From an uncultured Gammaproteobacteria bacterium (GTDB taxonomy: Bacteria; Pseudomonadota; Gammaproteobacteria; GCA-001735895), in contig CALCSG010000225.1 in assembly GCA_937894085.1 (NCBI GenBank), positions 1 to 46,482 on the forward strand: a stretch of DNA of 46,482 bases, written 5' to 3'. Shown here piece by piece: positions 9,673 to 20,859 of the stretch. The notes under the pieces are model-generated. The model was not told the DNA's origin, did not search any database, and saw only the letters and a program-made list of their open reading frames with translations. The first letter of the stretch is position 1. Every line of letters begins with the position of its first letter. Both the position numbers and the translations under genes were made by a program.

Positions 9673-11987
9673 TAGAAAAGGTTTTTCAGTTTATCTTCTA
9701 ATTTTTTCCTGGCCTTTTCTTTTTCAGCTGCTGTCTTGGCATCCAGTTTGGCTTTTTGCTCTGCCTCCAGTAAATCTTTTTTCTTTTCCAGTTGAAGTTT
9801 TTTCGCAGCCAGCGCTTTTTCCTCAGACTCTTTTAGTTTTGCTTTTTCTGCGGCCAGTTTTGCACCAAGTTCTGCCTGTTGTTTGGCAATCGACTCCCTG
9901 ACCTTATCTTTTTCAGCGTTTAATCTGGCTTTTAGCATTTCATCATACTGAATATCTATTTTCGGTGAAATCCACGGTCCTGTAATAGCCACAGGAACAG
10001 GTATACCGGACAACTCATCCGCTGTACCGCCATCCTGTCCCTTTATGGTGGTGACCACTTTGGCATTTACCAGGTAGTTCACCGTTTCCCTGGCGATATC
10101 AACAGAACCTTTACCTCCAACCCGAATTAATGGTGCCTGCAAATTGAGATCATCGGTGCTAAACACGCCGTCTTTGATCAGACCAGAAATGGACAACGAA
10201 CTAAAATCGGTTTTCCGTTCAATTAACTCAGGTTCCTTTTCATTTTTCAATTTAGCCCTGGCAACTTCAATTTTCTGGCGCAAATTAAACCCCTTCAGCG
10301 AACCGTCTTTAATCAGGATGGACAGGTCTCCGTTCAAATTAGTTTTCAGTTGACTCAACCAGTCTCCCCGAGTAGTTAAATTAAGCTTTAAATCCGTACT
10401 CCCTGACACCGGATCATTCCCCATAAAATCCTTCAGAAAGCGGCCTATTCGAAAGGATGATAACTTATTTCGAACTGTGTAAGCGGGTTTGTCACCCTGT
10501 GCATTTATGTTTATAGCACCATCAAAAGTCCCTTCATACAGATCCATTTTTAACGGTTCCAGGTTAACCAGTCCTTTATTCGCATTCATACTGACAACGA
10601 TGTTATTGACCGTCAAACCCTGGGCTATCAAAGTTGTCACTGCCAGCTTTCCGTTCAGCTTCAAAGAGCGCAGTAACTCCATCGGCAAGGTTATCTGTAC
10701 ATCTTTAGCTACAGCCTGCTCCGTAGGTTGCGGTTGCTCCACTGTCGCTTCTGATTTAGCGCCAAGCAAACTATCGACATCAAATTTATCTGCCTTAAGG
10801 TTAAATTCAACATTGGGCTGTTGATAGTCCAGCACCTTTAGATATCCCTTGAATCTATTTTCATTCAATGCCAGCACCAGATCATCCAGCACGACTGAAC
10901 GTTTATTTAATTGCACATCAAGCTTACTGGCAGATACAGCAGCTTTCATGGCTTTATTGGGCACCGCTGCCCCCTTTAATTCAGACTGAATATCCAGCAC
11001 TGCTATAGTCAATTGCTGTTGTTTAAGATCAAAACCAATTTCACCGGCAATCGTTGTTTTCGAGCTATCCAGTACACCACCTGTGGTTTGAATAGAGGAA
11101 TTAAAAGCAGAAATACTCAACTGCTGTGTTAACTGGCTAAAACTCACATCTCCTTTCACCATCAATAACAGCTGCTTGACAGGAATTAAAGCTCCTCGAG
11201 CCGTACTATCCAGCTGCAGACCATTCATGCTGATTTTATTTCTGTCAAACATCACATCAGTTTTCAATGCAATATCGGCTGATACTTCATTAACACTTTC
11301 AACCGACATATTCAGGCGTAACGGAAAAGATTGTTTAGGCGCAATTTTGCCGGTTAACAGGGATGCTATTCTGATTTGATATTTAGCACCGGCAACGGCA
11401 TCGGACCATACCAAATTTACGTTAGTAACGGATAAACCATCAAATGCTGCCTGCAGATCTATACCATCGGCTGGTTTAACATCAACATCGGAACTCTTAT
11501 CCGGACTCGCAACAGCAGGTTTAGCTGGCTGTGCTTGCGGGATCAAATCATCCCAGTTAGTCACTCCCTGTTTATTTTTCTGCAAATTGACATTCAGTCC
11601 ATCCAGTATTAATTGAGCAATTTTTGGCTCGAAAGACAATAGCGATAACACATCGACACTGACACTGGCATTATTGACCGCCAGCATCGGTTCATTACCA
11701 AATCCAGCAGCATTACTAAAATTCATACTACCCAGTTTCATGCCCAGCGATGGGTACAGGGTCAACCCGATATCTCCCTTAAACTCCAGATCTCGCCCGG
11801 TTTTCTGTTTAACGATGCCGGATAATTCCTGCTTATATTGATTAGCATCAAACGTTGCCACGAAAATACCCACTGCACTGATAACGAGTAAAATCACTGC
11901 CGCAACAATGATCAATAGAATTTTTACAATTTTCATAAAAGAATCAGCTGCTCCATAATTAGTAGATTCGAGTAAATTTTTAAACAA
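9672..11987 (-). CDS. AsmA family protein
   Basis: 771 aa; N-terminal TM, 'FDANQYKQELSGIVKQKTGRDLEFKGDIGLTLYPSLGMKLGSMNFSNAAGFG'; stop overlaps mutY start by 1 nt. Confidence 0.93.
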   Translation of the reverse strand: MFKNLLESTNYGAADSFMKIVKILLIIVAAVILLVISAVGIFVATFDANQYKQELSGIVKQKTGRDLEFKGDIGLTLYPSLGMKLGSMNFSNAAGFGNEPMLAVNNASVSVDVLSLLSFEPKIAQLILDGLNVNLQKNKQGVTNWDDLIPQAQPAKPAVASPDKSSDVDVKPADGIDLQAAFDGLSVTNVNLVWSDAVAGAKYQIRIASLLTGKIAPKQSFPLRLNMSVESVNEVSADIALKTDVMFDRNKISMNGLQLDSTARGALIPVKQLLLMVKGDVSFSQLTQQLSISAFNSSIQTTGGVLDSSKTTIAGEIGFDLKQQQLTIAVLDIQSELKGAAVPNKAMKAAVSASKLDVQLNKRSVVLDDLVLALNENRFKGYLKVLDYQQPNVEFNLKADKFDVDSLLGAKSEATVEQPQPTEQAVAKDVQITLPMELLRSLKLNGKLAVTTLIAQGLTVNNIVVSMNANKGLVNLEPLKMDLYEGTFDGAININAQGDKPAYTVRNKLSSFRIGRFLKDFMGNDPVSGSTDLKLNLTTRGDWLSQLKTNLNGDLSILIKDGSLKGFNLRQKIEVARAKLKNEKEPELIERKTDFSSLSISGLIKDGVFSTDDLNLQAPLIRVGGKGSVDIARETVNYLVNAKVVTTIKGQDGGTADELSGIPVPVAITGPWISPKIDIQYDEMLKARLNAEKDKVRESIAKQQAELGAKLAAEKAKLKESEEKALAAKKLQLEKKKDLLEAEQKAKLDAKTAAEKEKARKKLEDKLKNLF

Positions 11988-12240
11988 TTGTAACTATTCA
12001 GCGTGTTTATATTTTGTTGCAGAACAAGGCATTTTCGTACGGAGAATGTGAGCATATAGACCATATGCGATCATTTACAGAATACATCAATATATTCTGC
12101 CCTCCGGGCCAGCAAAGCTGTTTTAATTTGTTCTAACAAATTAGTGAATACGAAAATAACGCAGTAATTCGACAAAAGATGAATATGCTGAGTAGTTACA
12201 ATCAGTTTACAATGTCGACTGATGATAGCAAACAAGACAC

Positions 12241-13308
12241 ATGGTTATGAACAATTCTCTGGAAGATAGTTTACTAAACAGTAAAAACTGGCTTATTGGC
12301 AAGTTCAATGCCATTAAAAATGGTGATATTCCTTTTGGATACATTGGCTCATCAGTTTTAGTTATATTCGTCCTGCTGATTTTTCTGGGCTGGTACTGGA
12401 GCCAGGAACCCGATAACTTTGACGTGATAGAAATAGCACAGGAACTTGCTCCTCAATCCAGCGATAAACTGGCAATAGGCAGTATCACTACGGCCACCAG
12501 CATTCACCTGGTAGAAACCCTGTTAAACAAAAACGGCGGTTATTTGAGTAATGACATGATGCCACCGTCAATCTGGCTCGACAACATACCCAACTGGGAA
12601 TACGGCGTTTTGATTCAGGTCCGCGATATAACCCGTTCCATCCGTAATGATTTCAGCCGTTCTCAGTCACAATCGGTCGAAGACAAGGACCTGATTATAG
12701 CTGAACCCCAGTTCAACTTTGACAACGAATCCTGGATACTTCCTGACACAGAAGGAGAATACAGGAAAGGACTCAAAGCACTGCATGGTTACCTGACTCG
12801 CTTACAAAACCCGAACAACCCAGAAGCCCAGTTTTATGCACGTGCAGACAACCTGTCTGACTGGCTAGGTCAGGTAGAAAAACGACTGGGAAGTCTGTCT
12901 CAACGACTCAGCGCCAGTGTCGGACAAACCCGCATCAATACCGACCTTGCCGGAGAAGCAGCAGCAGTACAATCAACGTCTAATGCGCGCGAAATAGAAA
13001 TTAAAACATCGTGGACTGAAATCGATGATATTTTTTACGAAGCCCGTGGTGCGGCATGGGCTCTGTTGCATTTGTTTAAAGCCATTGAATATGATTTCGA
13101 TAGTATTCTGAGTAAGAAAAATGCTCTGATCAGCCTGCGCCAGATCGTCCGTGAACTTGAAGCAACTCAACAAACTCTATGGTCACCACTCATTATGAAT
13201 GGTTCAGGCTTTGGTATGTTCGCTAACCATTCACTGGTCATGGCTTCTTATATTTCGAGAGCAAATGCAGCGATCATTGATTTGAGGCAGTTGTTACAGC
13301 AGGGGTGA
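12241..13308 (+). CDS. DUF2333 family protein
   Basis: 355 aa; 'GGYLSNDMMPPSIWLDNIPNWEYGVLIQVRDITRSIRNDFSRSQSQS'. Confidence 0.85.
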   Translation: MVMNNSLEDSLLNSKNWLIGKFNAIKNGDIPFGYIGSSVLVIFVLLIFLGWYWSQEPDNFDVIEIAQELAPQSSDKLAIGSITTATSIHLVETLLNKNGGYLSNDMMPPSIWLDNIPNWEYGVLIQVRDITRSIRNDFSRSQSQSVEDKDLIIAEPQFNFDNESWILPDTEGEYRKGLKALHGYLTRLQNPNNPEAQFYARADNLSDWLGQVEKRLGSLSQRLSASVGQTRINTDLAGEAAAVQSTSNAREIEIKTSWTEIDDIFYEARGAAWALLHLFKAIEYDFDSILSKKNALISLRQIVRELEATQQTLWSPLIMNGSGFGMFANHSLVMASYISRANAAIIDLRQLLQQG

Positions 13309-13374
13309 TCTCTTGTTGATGAGACACATGAGTCTCAAAGTATGGTAACAATGCAGTCTATTTATATTCGATTA

Positions 13375-14016
13375 TTATAAATAGACATCATCACTTGCGG
13401 ATTCCCAGATATCGTATTTTCTGGAAGCTTCAGCGTACCATTGTGTATCCAGCAGGTAAAAAAACCAGCGCTGCAATGCCTGGTAAGGTGATTCTTCAAA
13501 CCAGTGCTGATCCACTCTGACAAATTCACGGATAAACGGAAATACTGCGATATCAGCAATTGTGACGGTGTCTGCCAATAGAAAATTCTGTTGCTCAAGC
13601 ATACCGTTGAGTTCTTCTAGAAACTCTTCACAACGCTGCCGATAGTATTCCACAGGGTGTTGCGGATGATCTTCTGCATGCTGATAATGACCCAGATCTT
13701 CCTGGAAAGAATAATCATTAGTTTCCACCAGCATTTCGGCTTCCTGCAGGTATTCGTTATTCTTTCCCGCCCAGTTATCAGGATCATGTTGCTGAATGGC
13801 CCACTTCGCTATGTCCCAGCTTTCATCCAGGAATTTATCTTCACTAATCACCAGGGAAGGCACCGTGGCATGTTCAGAAACCGCCAGAGCTTCTGCCGGT
13901 AAATTATCTAATTCCACTTCACGAAGAATAATCTTTTGCCCACTATATTTAAGTGCCATGTGAGCACGCATACAATATGGACAGCCTCTAAAACTATAAA
14001 ATACAGGGGTGTTCAA
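13375..14016 (-). CDS. Glutathione S-transferase / glutaredoxin-2-like protein
   Basis: 213 aa; N-terminal 'FYSFRGCPYCMRAHMALKYSG' CxxC thioredoxin-fold motif, helical C-terminal domain. Confidence 0.88.
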   Translation of the reverse strand: MNTPVFYSFRGCPYCMRAHMALKYSGQKIILREVELDNLPAEALAVSEHATVPSLVISEDKFLDESWDIAKWAIQQHDPDNWAGKNNEYLQEAEMLVETNDYSFQEDLGHYQHAEDHPQHPVEYYRQRCEEFLEELNGMLEQQNFLLADTVTIADIAVFPFIREFVRVDQHWFEESPYQALQRWFFYLLDTQWYAEASRKYDIWESASDDVYL

Positions 14017-14213
14017 AATTTTAATTACTCATTTAGTACCAGATAGCTATAGCTTAAAGCATGCCTGTAGACAAATGGCCTTATTCAGGCATGGATTTTG
14101 ATCCGGCCGTAATTTTTTTTAGTATTACCTGAAGCTACGGATTCAGGTTTATTTCATTTCACTCCTTTTTATATACAAATTTTTTCAGCCAGACAGGCCA
14201 TCAGATCCAGAGT

Positions 14214-14801
14214 TCACAATCTTCGGGAATAATAATATTTCAACACTTCATAGGCCTCCCTGATTTCGATAAAGCGTGCATCATTGCCCCCTTTATCGGG
14301 ATGATGTTCAGCCGCAAGACACCTGTAAGCTCGCTTAACACAATCCCAGCCTGCATCCGGATTCAACCCCAGAGCTACCAGAGCCTCGCCCTGCTTATCA
14401 TGTGCATAATACTTTTTCCAGAAATTAGAGAGTAGCTCATTTACTTCATCTTCAGAGGTGTTATCGAAATGACGCCAGTCGAGATAATAGTCTCGAATGT
14501 TATGTTCTGCAGCAGCCATTAATAATTGCTGATTTGTAGATAGCCCTGGCGGCTCAATAGAAATATCCAGTGCCGAAATTTTCAGGTAACAACCCTCCTC
14601 AGACAAATCTTGCTGCAGCAGATACAGAGCATTCATAATCATGAAATGTTTTTTAAACATTGCCACATTATAAGTGTCATTATCAGCAGCAAAGACCATG
14701 CCCTGCTCTTCAAGCCGACAGATGATGTCGTATTCAGCAATTTTACCGGTGGCGGTTTTGAGGATTTCTAAAATGGGTATGATTAATGGATTATGTTGCA
14801 T
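14214..14801 (-). CDS. DnaJ-related protein (DnaJ-rel N-terminus plus J domain)
   Basis: 195 aa; C-terminal 'AYRCLAAEHHPDKGGNDARFIEIREAYEVLK' with HPD motif. Confidence 0.88.
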   Translation of the reverse strand: MQHNPLIIPILEILKTATGKIAEYDIICRLEEQGMVFAADNDTYNVAMFKKHFMIMNALYLLQQDLSEEGCYLKISALDISIEPPGLSTNQQLLMAAAEHNIRDYYLDWRHFDNTSEDEVNELLSNFWKKYYAHDKQGEALVALGLNPDAGWDCVKRAYRCLAAEHHPDKGGNDARFIEIREAYEVLKYYYSRRL

Positions 14802-15178
14802 ATTACAGATAATTTTTTACGATATGCTAACAAGGCTGTTGAAAACAGTCGAATTCGAGCATGCTCTCCCTGCAACCATTTATTGATAATAGCGTCTACT
14901 TTGCCGGTATTTTTTAATCTTTTCAACTCTATCTTTTTGTTTTCATATTCAAGTCAATTTGATTATTTTTTGGCTTCTTCCCGGTTTTAAGAAGTTTTTT
15001 TCGCTAAATCCTATCTTCTTAACGTTATGAATAATACAGTACACTTCCATAGCGACTGAAGCCATACGCTTAGTATTTGATTTGAGTTTCTATAAAATCA
15101 ATGAGGAATTCGGGTCCGACACTGTGGCTAAATAACTGCAACAAAATACATCGAAAGTATTCTCCCACTCATCCAGGC

Positions 15179-16141
15179 TCAGCCGCCAAAAACAGTGAAA
15201 CTAAGCCCGATATAGGCTACATATCCAGTTATAAGTATCCCACCTTCCAGTCGACTTAAGTGGCGCCCTGTATAGAGAAACAGGAGCAACAGTAGGGAGG
15301 ACCCAAGCATGACCCACTGGTCAAACTGCAAAATTCTGACAGGGACTGGGAGTGGCTGAAGTAAAGTTGAGACACCTAAAATGCCCAATATATTAAAGAT
15401 ATTGCTGCCAAGTATGTTGCCAACAGCAACATCCGCATGTTTGCGCAGTGCGGCAATAACCGAAATTGAAAGCTCAGGGAGGGACGTACCAACCGCTACC
15501 AACGTTAACCCGATAACAGCCTCAGAAACGCCTAAATGCTCTGCAATCCCCACTGCTCCAGTTAGCAGCACTTTCGAACCTACTATTAACAGCAGCAAAC
15601 CAGTGGCTACCCCTATTGCGATCCAGAAAGTTGATTTAGGCACCAACGAAAGTTCTTCTGCTTCAGCTATGTGAACCGTTGCTGACGGTACAACGTTAAA
15701 GCGCTCAGTCCAGTACGCCCAAACCAGGTAAACCATCAGGGCGATCAAAAAAAACCAGGCATCTCCCTTTCCGAGTGCTCCGCCGCCGACCAGCAGAATA
15801 AACAGTACGCTCGCCGCTACTACCGTCACAGCGTCTCGACTCAGTGCCAAAGGTTTGACTGCCAGCGGAGTGATAAGCGCACATATTCCAAGAATCAGCA
15901 GGATATTTCCGATATTACTACCAACGACATTACCGATAGCAATATCTGGCCGCAAGTTCAGTGCCGCATCAACAGAAACCACTAATTCTGGTGCTGACGT
16001 GCCAAAGCCAACGATAACGAGGCCGCTTAACAGTGGGGATATACCCAGCCGTTTAGCCGCCCCCAAAGAGCCGCGAATCAAGGCTTCTCCGCCAGCAGTA
16101 AGCAACGCTACGCCCAGAACTAAAAAAAGGAAATTCATCAC
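15179..16141 (-). CDS. Calcium/sodium antiporter (YrbG-like)
   Basis: 320 aa; duplicated alpha-repeats 'GFGTSAPELVVSVDAAL...GNVVGSNIGNILLILG' and 'AVGTSLPELSISVIAAL...GNILGSNIFNILGILG'. Confidence 0.95.
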   Translation of the reverse strand: MMNFLFLVLGVALLTAGGEALIRGSLGAAKRLGISPLLSGLVIVGFGTSAPELVVSVDAALNLRPDIAIGNVVGSNIGNILLILGICALITPLAVKPLALSRDAVTVVAASVLFILLVGGGALGKGDAWFFLIALMVYLVWAYWTERFNVVPSATVHIAEAEELSLVPKSTFWIAIGVATGLLLLIVGSKVLLTGAVGIAEHLGVSEAVIGLTLVAVGTSLPELSISVIAALRKHADVAVGNILGSNIFNILGILGVSTLLQPLPVPVRILQFDQWVMLGSSLLLLLFLYTGRHLSRLEGGILITGYVAYIGLSFTVFGG

Positions 16142-16206
16142 AGATTGTAAATTTCAAACATAGTGGCCTATGAGTCTAAATGATTGATTGTTGATGCAAA
16201 ATGCAG

Positions 16207-16265
16207 CGCAATGACGGTATTGTATGATTTTTGAGCATATCCAGTTTATACATAAATTTTGCTGG
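16207..16265 (+). repeat. 59-bp dispersed repeat, copy 1
   Basis: 54/59 identical to 29144-29202 with no indels. Confidence 0.85.
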
Positions 16266-16363
16266 GGGAGTTACTATTTTAATTCCAAATTTAGCACTAC
16301 CTTTAAAATCCTTCTTGTAAAAAGTGATTATGTATCTGCTCTCAGATTCAACCACTACTTCAT

Positions 16364-16699
16364 TTATGACTGGTTCACTTTTGCGACAATGTCAACAATT
16401 TCATGCGGACAGATATGCTGATTTCCACAAATGCGTTGTTTTGCGACTTGATCAAGGATATTAAGCAAACGTTGCTGCTGGCTGGGTGAGGGTGTGATCT
16501 GGCCTGATTGATTACACCAGCTTTTAAACTCCACCCGGTGTTGCTGCGTAGTAACCTTACAACTGAGTTTAGCTTCACCTACCTCCGATGTTTGCACATT
16601 TTTGACTGGTACTGAGATATCGAATTCACCGGCCTTTCCCTGTGCCAGAAACCTGCACTGATCGCAATCCACAATAATACCAAATTTTTCCATATTCAC
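16364..16699 (-). CDS. Hypothetical protein
   Basis: 111 aa ORF, six cysteines; no family recognised. Confidence 0.5.
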   Translation of the reverse strand: MNMEKFGIIVDCDQCRFLAQGKAGEFDISVPVKNVQTSEVGEAKLSCKVTTQQHRVEFKSWCNQSGQITPSPSQQQRLLNILDQVAKQRICGNQHICPHEIVDIVAKVNQS

Positions 16700-16942
16700 T
16701 CATCAGGCAACATCAGAACAAAATGTATTACTACCCTGTTACCAGGGTTATATAGTAACCAAGGCATTGATACGAGAATAGTTCATGGATCAGTTATTGG
16801 TCGATCATCAGTTGATTAGTCCAGGCAATTGATACAGGTCATTGATTTCAGCCTGTGCATATCGAGTATTTTCTTCAACCGTTGGTAGTGTTTGCATCAT
16901 GAACTTCCTGTTTTTATTGTTAACAGGTATATTTATTCAGGT

Positions 16943-17317
16943 TCAAACCGGTCTTAAATTATCTAATTCCTCATCGCTGAATAACCGGGAAAGTGTCATA
17001 AATCTTAAGCCGAGTGGAATCTCCAGAGAGAAGCTGGCTCCTCGGCCATGCGTCACATCGATCGTCAGATGAGTATTTTTCCAGAACTCAAACTGATCAG
17101 CGGCCATGTAAAATTCACAACCGTGAATAGAGCCGAGCATAACGTCTCGCGAACCCACCATGAAATCGCCAACGACAAAACACATGGGTGCCGAGCCATC
17201 GCAACAACCACCACTTTGATGGAACATAAGCTCACCGTGCTTCTCGCGAAGCTGATCGATTACAGCGGCTGCTTTGGATGTTATAGCAACACGCTCAGTT
17301 AACTGTTTTTGTGTCAT
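16943..17317 (-). CDS. DUF779 family protein
   Basis: 124 aa; 'LMFHQSGGCCDGSAPMCF...VMLGSIHGCEFYMAADQFEFWKNTHLTIDV'. Confidence 0.9.
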   Translation of the reverse strand: MTQKQLTERVAITSKAAAVIDQLREKHGELMFHQSGGCCDGSAPMCFVVGDFMVGSRDVMLGSIHGCEFYMAADQFEFWKNTHLTIDVTHGRGASFSLEIPLGLRFMTLSRLFSDEELDNLRPV

Positions 17318-17412
17318 TATTCAAATCCTGTCGGTTAGCGATTAAATTTGCTGCAGCGTTAAAACACTGCAGCAAACTCATTACAACGTTACGCTTAAAA
17401 CACAGAGCTCTG

Positions 17413-18909
17413 CTAAAAGAAACCCAGGGCGTTTTTATCATAAGACATCAAAACATTCTTGGTCTTACGATAATGATTCAACATCATTTTATGTGTCTCA
17501 CGCCCGAAGCCAGATTTTTTATGCCCACCAAATGAGGCATGCGCAGGATAGGTGTGATAGCAGTTGGCCCACACACGGCCCGCTTCAATACCACGTGTAA
17601 ACTTTTGCATTTGATGGAGATCTCTCGTCCATACACCTGCACCTAAACCATACATGGTGTCATTGGCAATCTGCAGTGCTTCGGCTTCGTCTTTAAATGT
17701 GGTAACACACAGAACAGGTCCAAAAATTTCTTCCTGAAAGACCCGCATACTGTTGTTACCTTTAAGTAAAGTCGGCTGAATGTAGTAACCCTCAGGAAAA
17801 GTTTCATTTTTATAGGCTTCACCACCACATAATACCTCGGCGCCCTCTTCTTTGCCGATCTTGATGTAATTCAATATTTTTTCATACTGATCATTGGAAG
17901 CCTGCGCGCCCATCATGGTACTGGCATCAAGTGTGTCACCCATCTTTATTGCTTCAATTCTTTGCAGACAACGCGCGATAAAGGCTTCATAAATATTTTC
18001 CTGAATCAGTGCACGTGATGGACAGGTACATACTTCACCCTGATTGAATGCAAATAACACTAAACCTTCGATTGCTTTATCAAAGAAAGCATCATCTTCC
18101 TGCATGATACTTTCAAAGAAAACATTAGGTGATTTGCCGCCGAGCTCCAGTGTCACCGGGATGATGTTTTCGGATGCATATTGCATGATCAAACGACCCG
18201 TGGTGGTTTCGCCGGTGAACGCCACTTTACGAATATCCGGGTGTGTCGCTAAAGGTTTGCCAGCCTCAAGCCCGAATCCATTGACCACGTTAAGCACACC
18301 TGCAGGTAATACATCCTGAATAATCTCCATTACCACAAGAATGGATACCGGAGTTTGTTCCGCGGGTTTAAGCACTACACAGTTACCTGCCGCCAAAGCG
18401 GGCGCCAGTTTCCATGCGGCCATTAATATGGGGAAATTCCACGGGATAATCTGGGCAACAACGCCGAGTGGTTCATGAATTTCCATCGATACGGTATTAG
18501 CATCCAGATCAGAAACTTCGCCTGCATCACCACGAATAACACCCGCAAAATAGCGGAAATGATCAATAGCCAGGGGAATATCTGCAGCCATTGTTTCTCT
18601 GATAGCTTTTCCGTTATCCCAGGTTTCGGCCGTTGCAATCTTTTCTAAATTTTGTTCCATCCTGTCAGCGATCTTTAACAGAATATTACTGCGTTCTGTA
18701 ACAGATGTTTTACCCCAGCTAGCTGCGGCTTTCCATGCAGTTGCAACAGCCAGGTCAATATCCTTGCTACCCGAACGTGGTATCCGATTAATCACCTGAC
18801 CAGAAACCGGTGATATATTGTCAAAATATTCTCCATCAACAGGTGCCAGCCACTCTCCACCAATGAAATTTTCATATTGCTCTTTAAAATCAGGTGTATT
18901 GTTAGACAT
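17413..18909 (-). CDS. NAD(P)-dependent aldehyde dehydrogenase
   Basis: 498 aa; '[14 protein letters not shown]', '[15 protein letters not shown]' catalytic Cys, '[18 protein letters not shown]'. Confidence 0.97.
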   Translation of the reverse strand: MSNNTPDFKEQYENFIGGEWLAPVDGEYFDNISPVSGQVINRIPRSGSKDIDLAVATAWKAAASWGKTSVTERSNILLKIADRMEQNLEKIATAETWDNGKAIRETMAADIPLAIDHFRYFAGVIRGDAGEVSDLDANTVSMEIHEPLGVVAQIIPWNFPILMAAWKLAPALAAGNCVVLKPAEQTPVSILVVMEIIQDVLPAGVLNVVNGFGLEAGKPLATHPDIRKVAFTGETTTGRLIMQYASENIIPVTLELGGKSPNVFFESIMQEDDAFFDKAIEGLVLFAFNQGEVCTCPSRALIQENIYEAFIARCLQRIEAIKMGDTLDASTMMGAQASNDQYEKILNYIKIGKEEGAEVLCGGEAYKNETFPEGYYIQPTLLKGNNSMRVFQEEIFGPVLCVTTFKDEAEALQIANDTMYGLGAGVWTRDLHQMQKFTRGIEAGRVWANCYHTYPAHASFGGHKKSGFGRETHKMMLNHYRKTKNVLMSYDKNALGFF

Positions 18910-19141
18910 ATTATCTCTCCGCTTGATTTAATTATAAAAAATACTGATAAATGACGGCCCGTTGCCAGAGGCAGACGATGGCATGAAAGGTATTAAAAAA
19001 GACTGTTTTTCACTTATTTTCCATTTATCTGTCACTAAATTAATATTATCTGTCACAGGAAACTTGTATGTCAGTCCAATTTAATTAGTTGTGAGTCCAT
19101 ATTTGGGTATACTGTCTTACAAAGAGACATAAAGAAGTCAT

Positions 19142-20086
19142 GTGATTTGCACATTAAATTTCCAGGAGGCCTTACCGATAGCTGTTCAAAACATAAGTCA
19201 ATTACGTACACCACGTGTACTCATTGAAAATAAAACTAGTTTTTCAGGCCCTGATTCGGAAGTAAGTATTTATGATACTTATAAGGCCGCTTCTCGTGTG
19301 CGCCTGGATGCTGGAGAATTATTATTTTGCGGCATGGTAACAGGGCGTAAGATTATGCACACCAGCGGCACTGACAGTATGGCTGAAGGCCAGGTTTTTT
19401 TACCTCACGAAAGTTTTGTAATGGCCCCTGGCGGCATCGTTGAAATTGATTTTCCTGACGCCACTCCTGGTACCCCTACTACCTGTTTAACGGTCGAGAT
19501 CTCAAAAGAAAAGGTCAACAGAATTAATGACCGGTTAAATGATTCTTTACCCATGCTTGAATTAGCTGATCAATGGCAAATGAGAGCTCCCGTACTGCAT
19601 ACCCATCACTCCACTGAAACCCAGCGATTACTCACTCGTCTGACCAAGCTATTCATCGAGAACCACCCGGACAGGAATATCCTGATCGATTTGAATATTT
19701 CAGAATTGATTATTCGAATGCTGCGACATAAGACAAGAGACTTCCTGCTGGCTTATTGCAGCAATGACCCGGAAGCTAACAGCCTGATCGCCGCACTGGA
19801 CTGGATTAACAGTACCTTATCAAAACCACTGGAAATAGATCATCTGTGTCGTCATGTCGGTATGAGTAGAAGTCGTCTTTATGTTGAATTTAAAGAAAAG
19901 TTTGGATGTTCGCCTGTGGAATTACAGCAACAATTACGGTTGAAACAGGCAGCAGAGAGAATTAAAAAAGGCGAAGCCATCACGGCTATCAGTTACGACC
20001 TGGGATTCAGCACACCGAGCCACTTTTGTTATCGCTTTAAAAACTTTTTTGGTTGTACCGCATCAGAGTATAAAGCTGGCGTTTGA
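19142..20086 (+). CDS. AraC-family transcriptional regulator, divergent to ALDH
   Basis: 314 aa; C-terminal double HTH 'MSRSRLYVEFKEKFGCSPVELQQQLRLKQAAERIKKGEAITAISYDLGFSTPSHFCYRFKNFFGCTASEY'. Confidence 0.93.
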   Translation: MICTLNFQEALPIAVQNISQLRTPRVLIENKTSFSGPDSEVSIYDTYKAASRVRLDAGELLFCGMVTGRKIMHTSGTDSMAEGQVFLPHESFVMAPGGIVEIDFPDATPGTPTTCLTVEISKEKVNRINDRLNDSLPMLELADQWQMRAPVLHTHHSTETQRLLTRLTKLFIENHPDRNILIDLNISELIIRMLRHKTRDFLLAYCSNDPEANSLIAALDWINSTLSKPLEIDHLCRHVGMSRSRLYVEFKEKFGCSPVELQQQLRLKQAAERIKKGEAITAISYDLGFSTPSHFCYRFKNFFGCTASEYKAGV

Positions 20087-20368
20087 ACCTGGAAAAATCG
20101 GTTGAGTGCCAAAAAAATGTGCAATCTATTGATTTGGATAGCGTAATTAAAAAAACTGTCACCACTTATCATTCCCGGCATTCAGTTTATGGCTGGCTAT
20201 GTTTTACCCGAGTCGACTCGAAGTATGAACCTGCTACCGACAAAAAGTCATTAAAGCCTGTTATTTTGACCCAGTTAGTTCATAAAGGTAGCAGAGAGTA
20301 ATTAACTCTAATATCAGCAACAGATGATCTCAGCCTGCTCTGATAAATCCACTTTACTCCTGTGTTTT

Positions 20369-20848
20369 CTATGGTGAAAGCCTGACCTTAAATACACCGA
20401 CCTCAACAGAGCTGACTGTCACCCTTTGCCCTGCTTCGATTCTGTCAACGCCGGCAGTTTTATCAATCTCAACTCTCCAGCTGATTCCTGAATAATTTGT
20501 AGTACCCGGTTTTAGCGGCGTAATATCACTTTTAATAACAAACTCATAGCCGACAAGATCGCTGCTATTATCTTTCTTTAGCGGTTGATCATCCTGTAAT
20601 CTTTTTAACGGCTTCCACAACAACGCAGTAATAACTCCTGTACTGATGCCGGTACAGGACACACCCGCAATCCATGTTTCTGGCAGCACGCCCAGGCTCA
20701 TCAATACTCCGGCGGTTAACGCGCCTAAACCCGAAAACAAAAAAACACCCGTGGAAAAGCCGGTGACAACTTCGATAGCCAGCATCGCAAAACCAAACAC
20801 CAGCCAGAACTCTGACTGGTGACTCACAACATAATCAATAACCATCAC
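20369..20848 (-). CDS. NfeD family membrane protein
   Basis: 159 aa; TM-rich N-terminus and OB-like C-terminus 'GISWRVEIDKTAGVDRIEAGQRVTVSSVEVGVFKVR'. Confidence 0.88.
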   Translation of the reverse strand: MMVIDYVVSHQSEFWLVFGFAMLAIEVVTGFSTGVFLFSGLGALTAGVLMSLGVLPETWIAGVSCTGISTGVITALLWKPLKRLQDDQPLKKDNSSDLVGYEFVIKSDITPLKPGTTNYSGISWRVEIDKTAGVDRIEAGQRVTVSSVEVGVFKVRLSP

Positions 20849-20859
20849 TCTCTCCTGAT

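Noticed and set aside
20083-20301. 72-aa ORF after the AraC gene
   Set aside because: Overlaps an intergenic repeat end (gaacctggaaaaatcggttga) and has no protein-like features.
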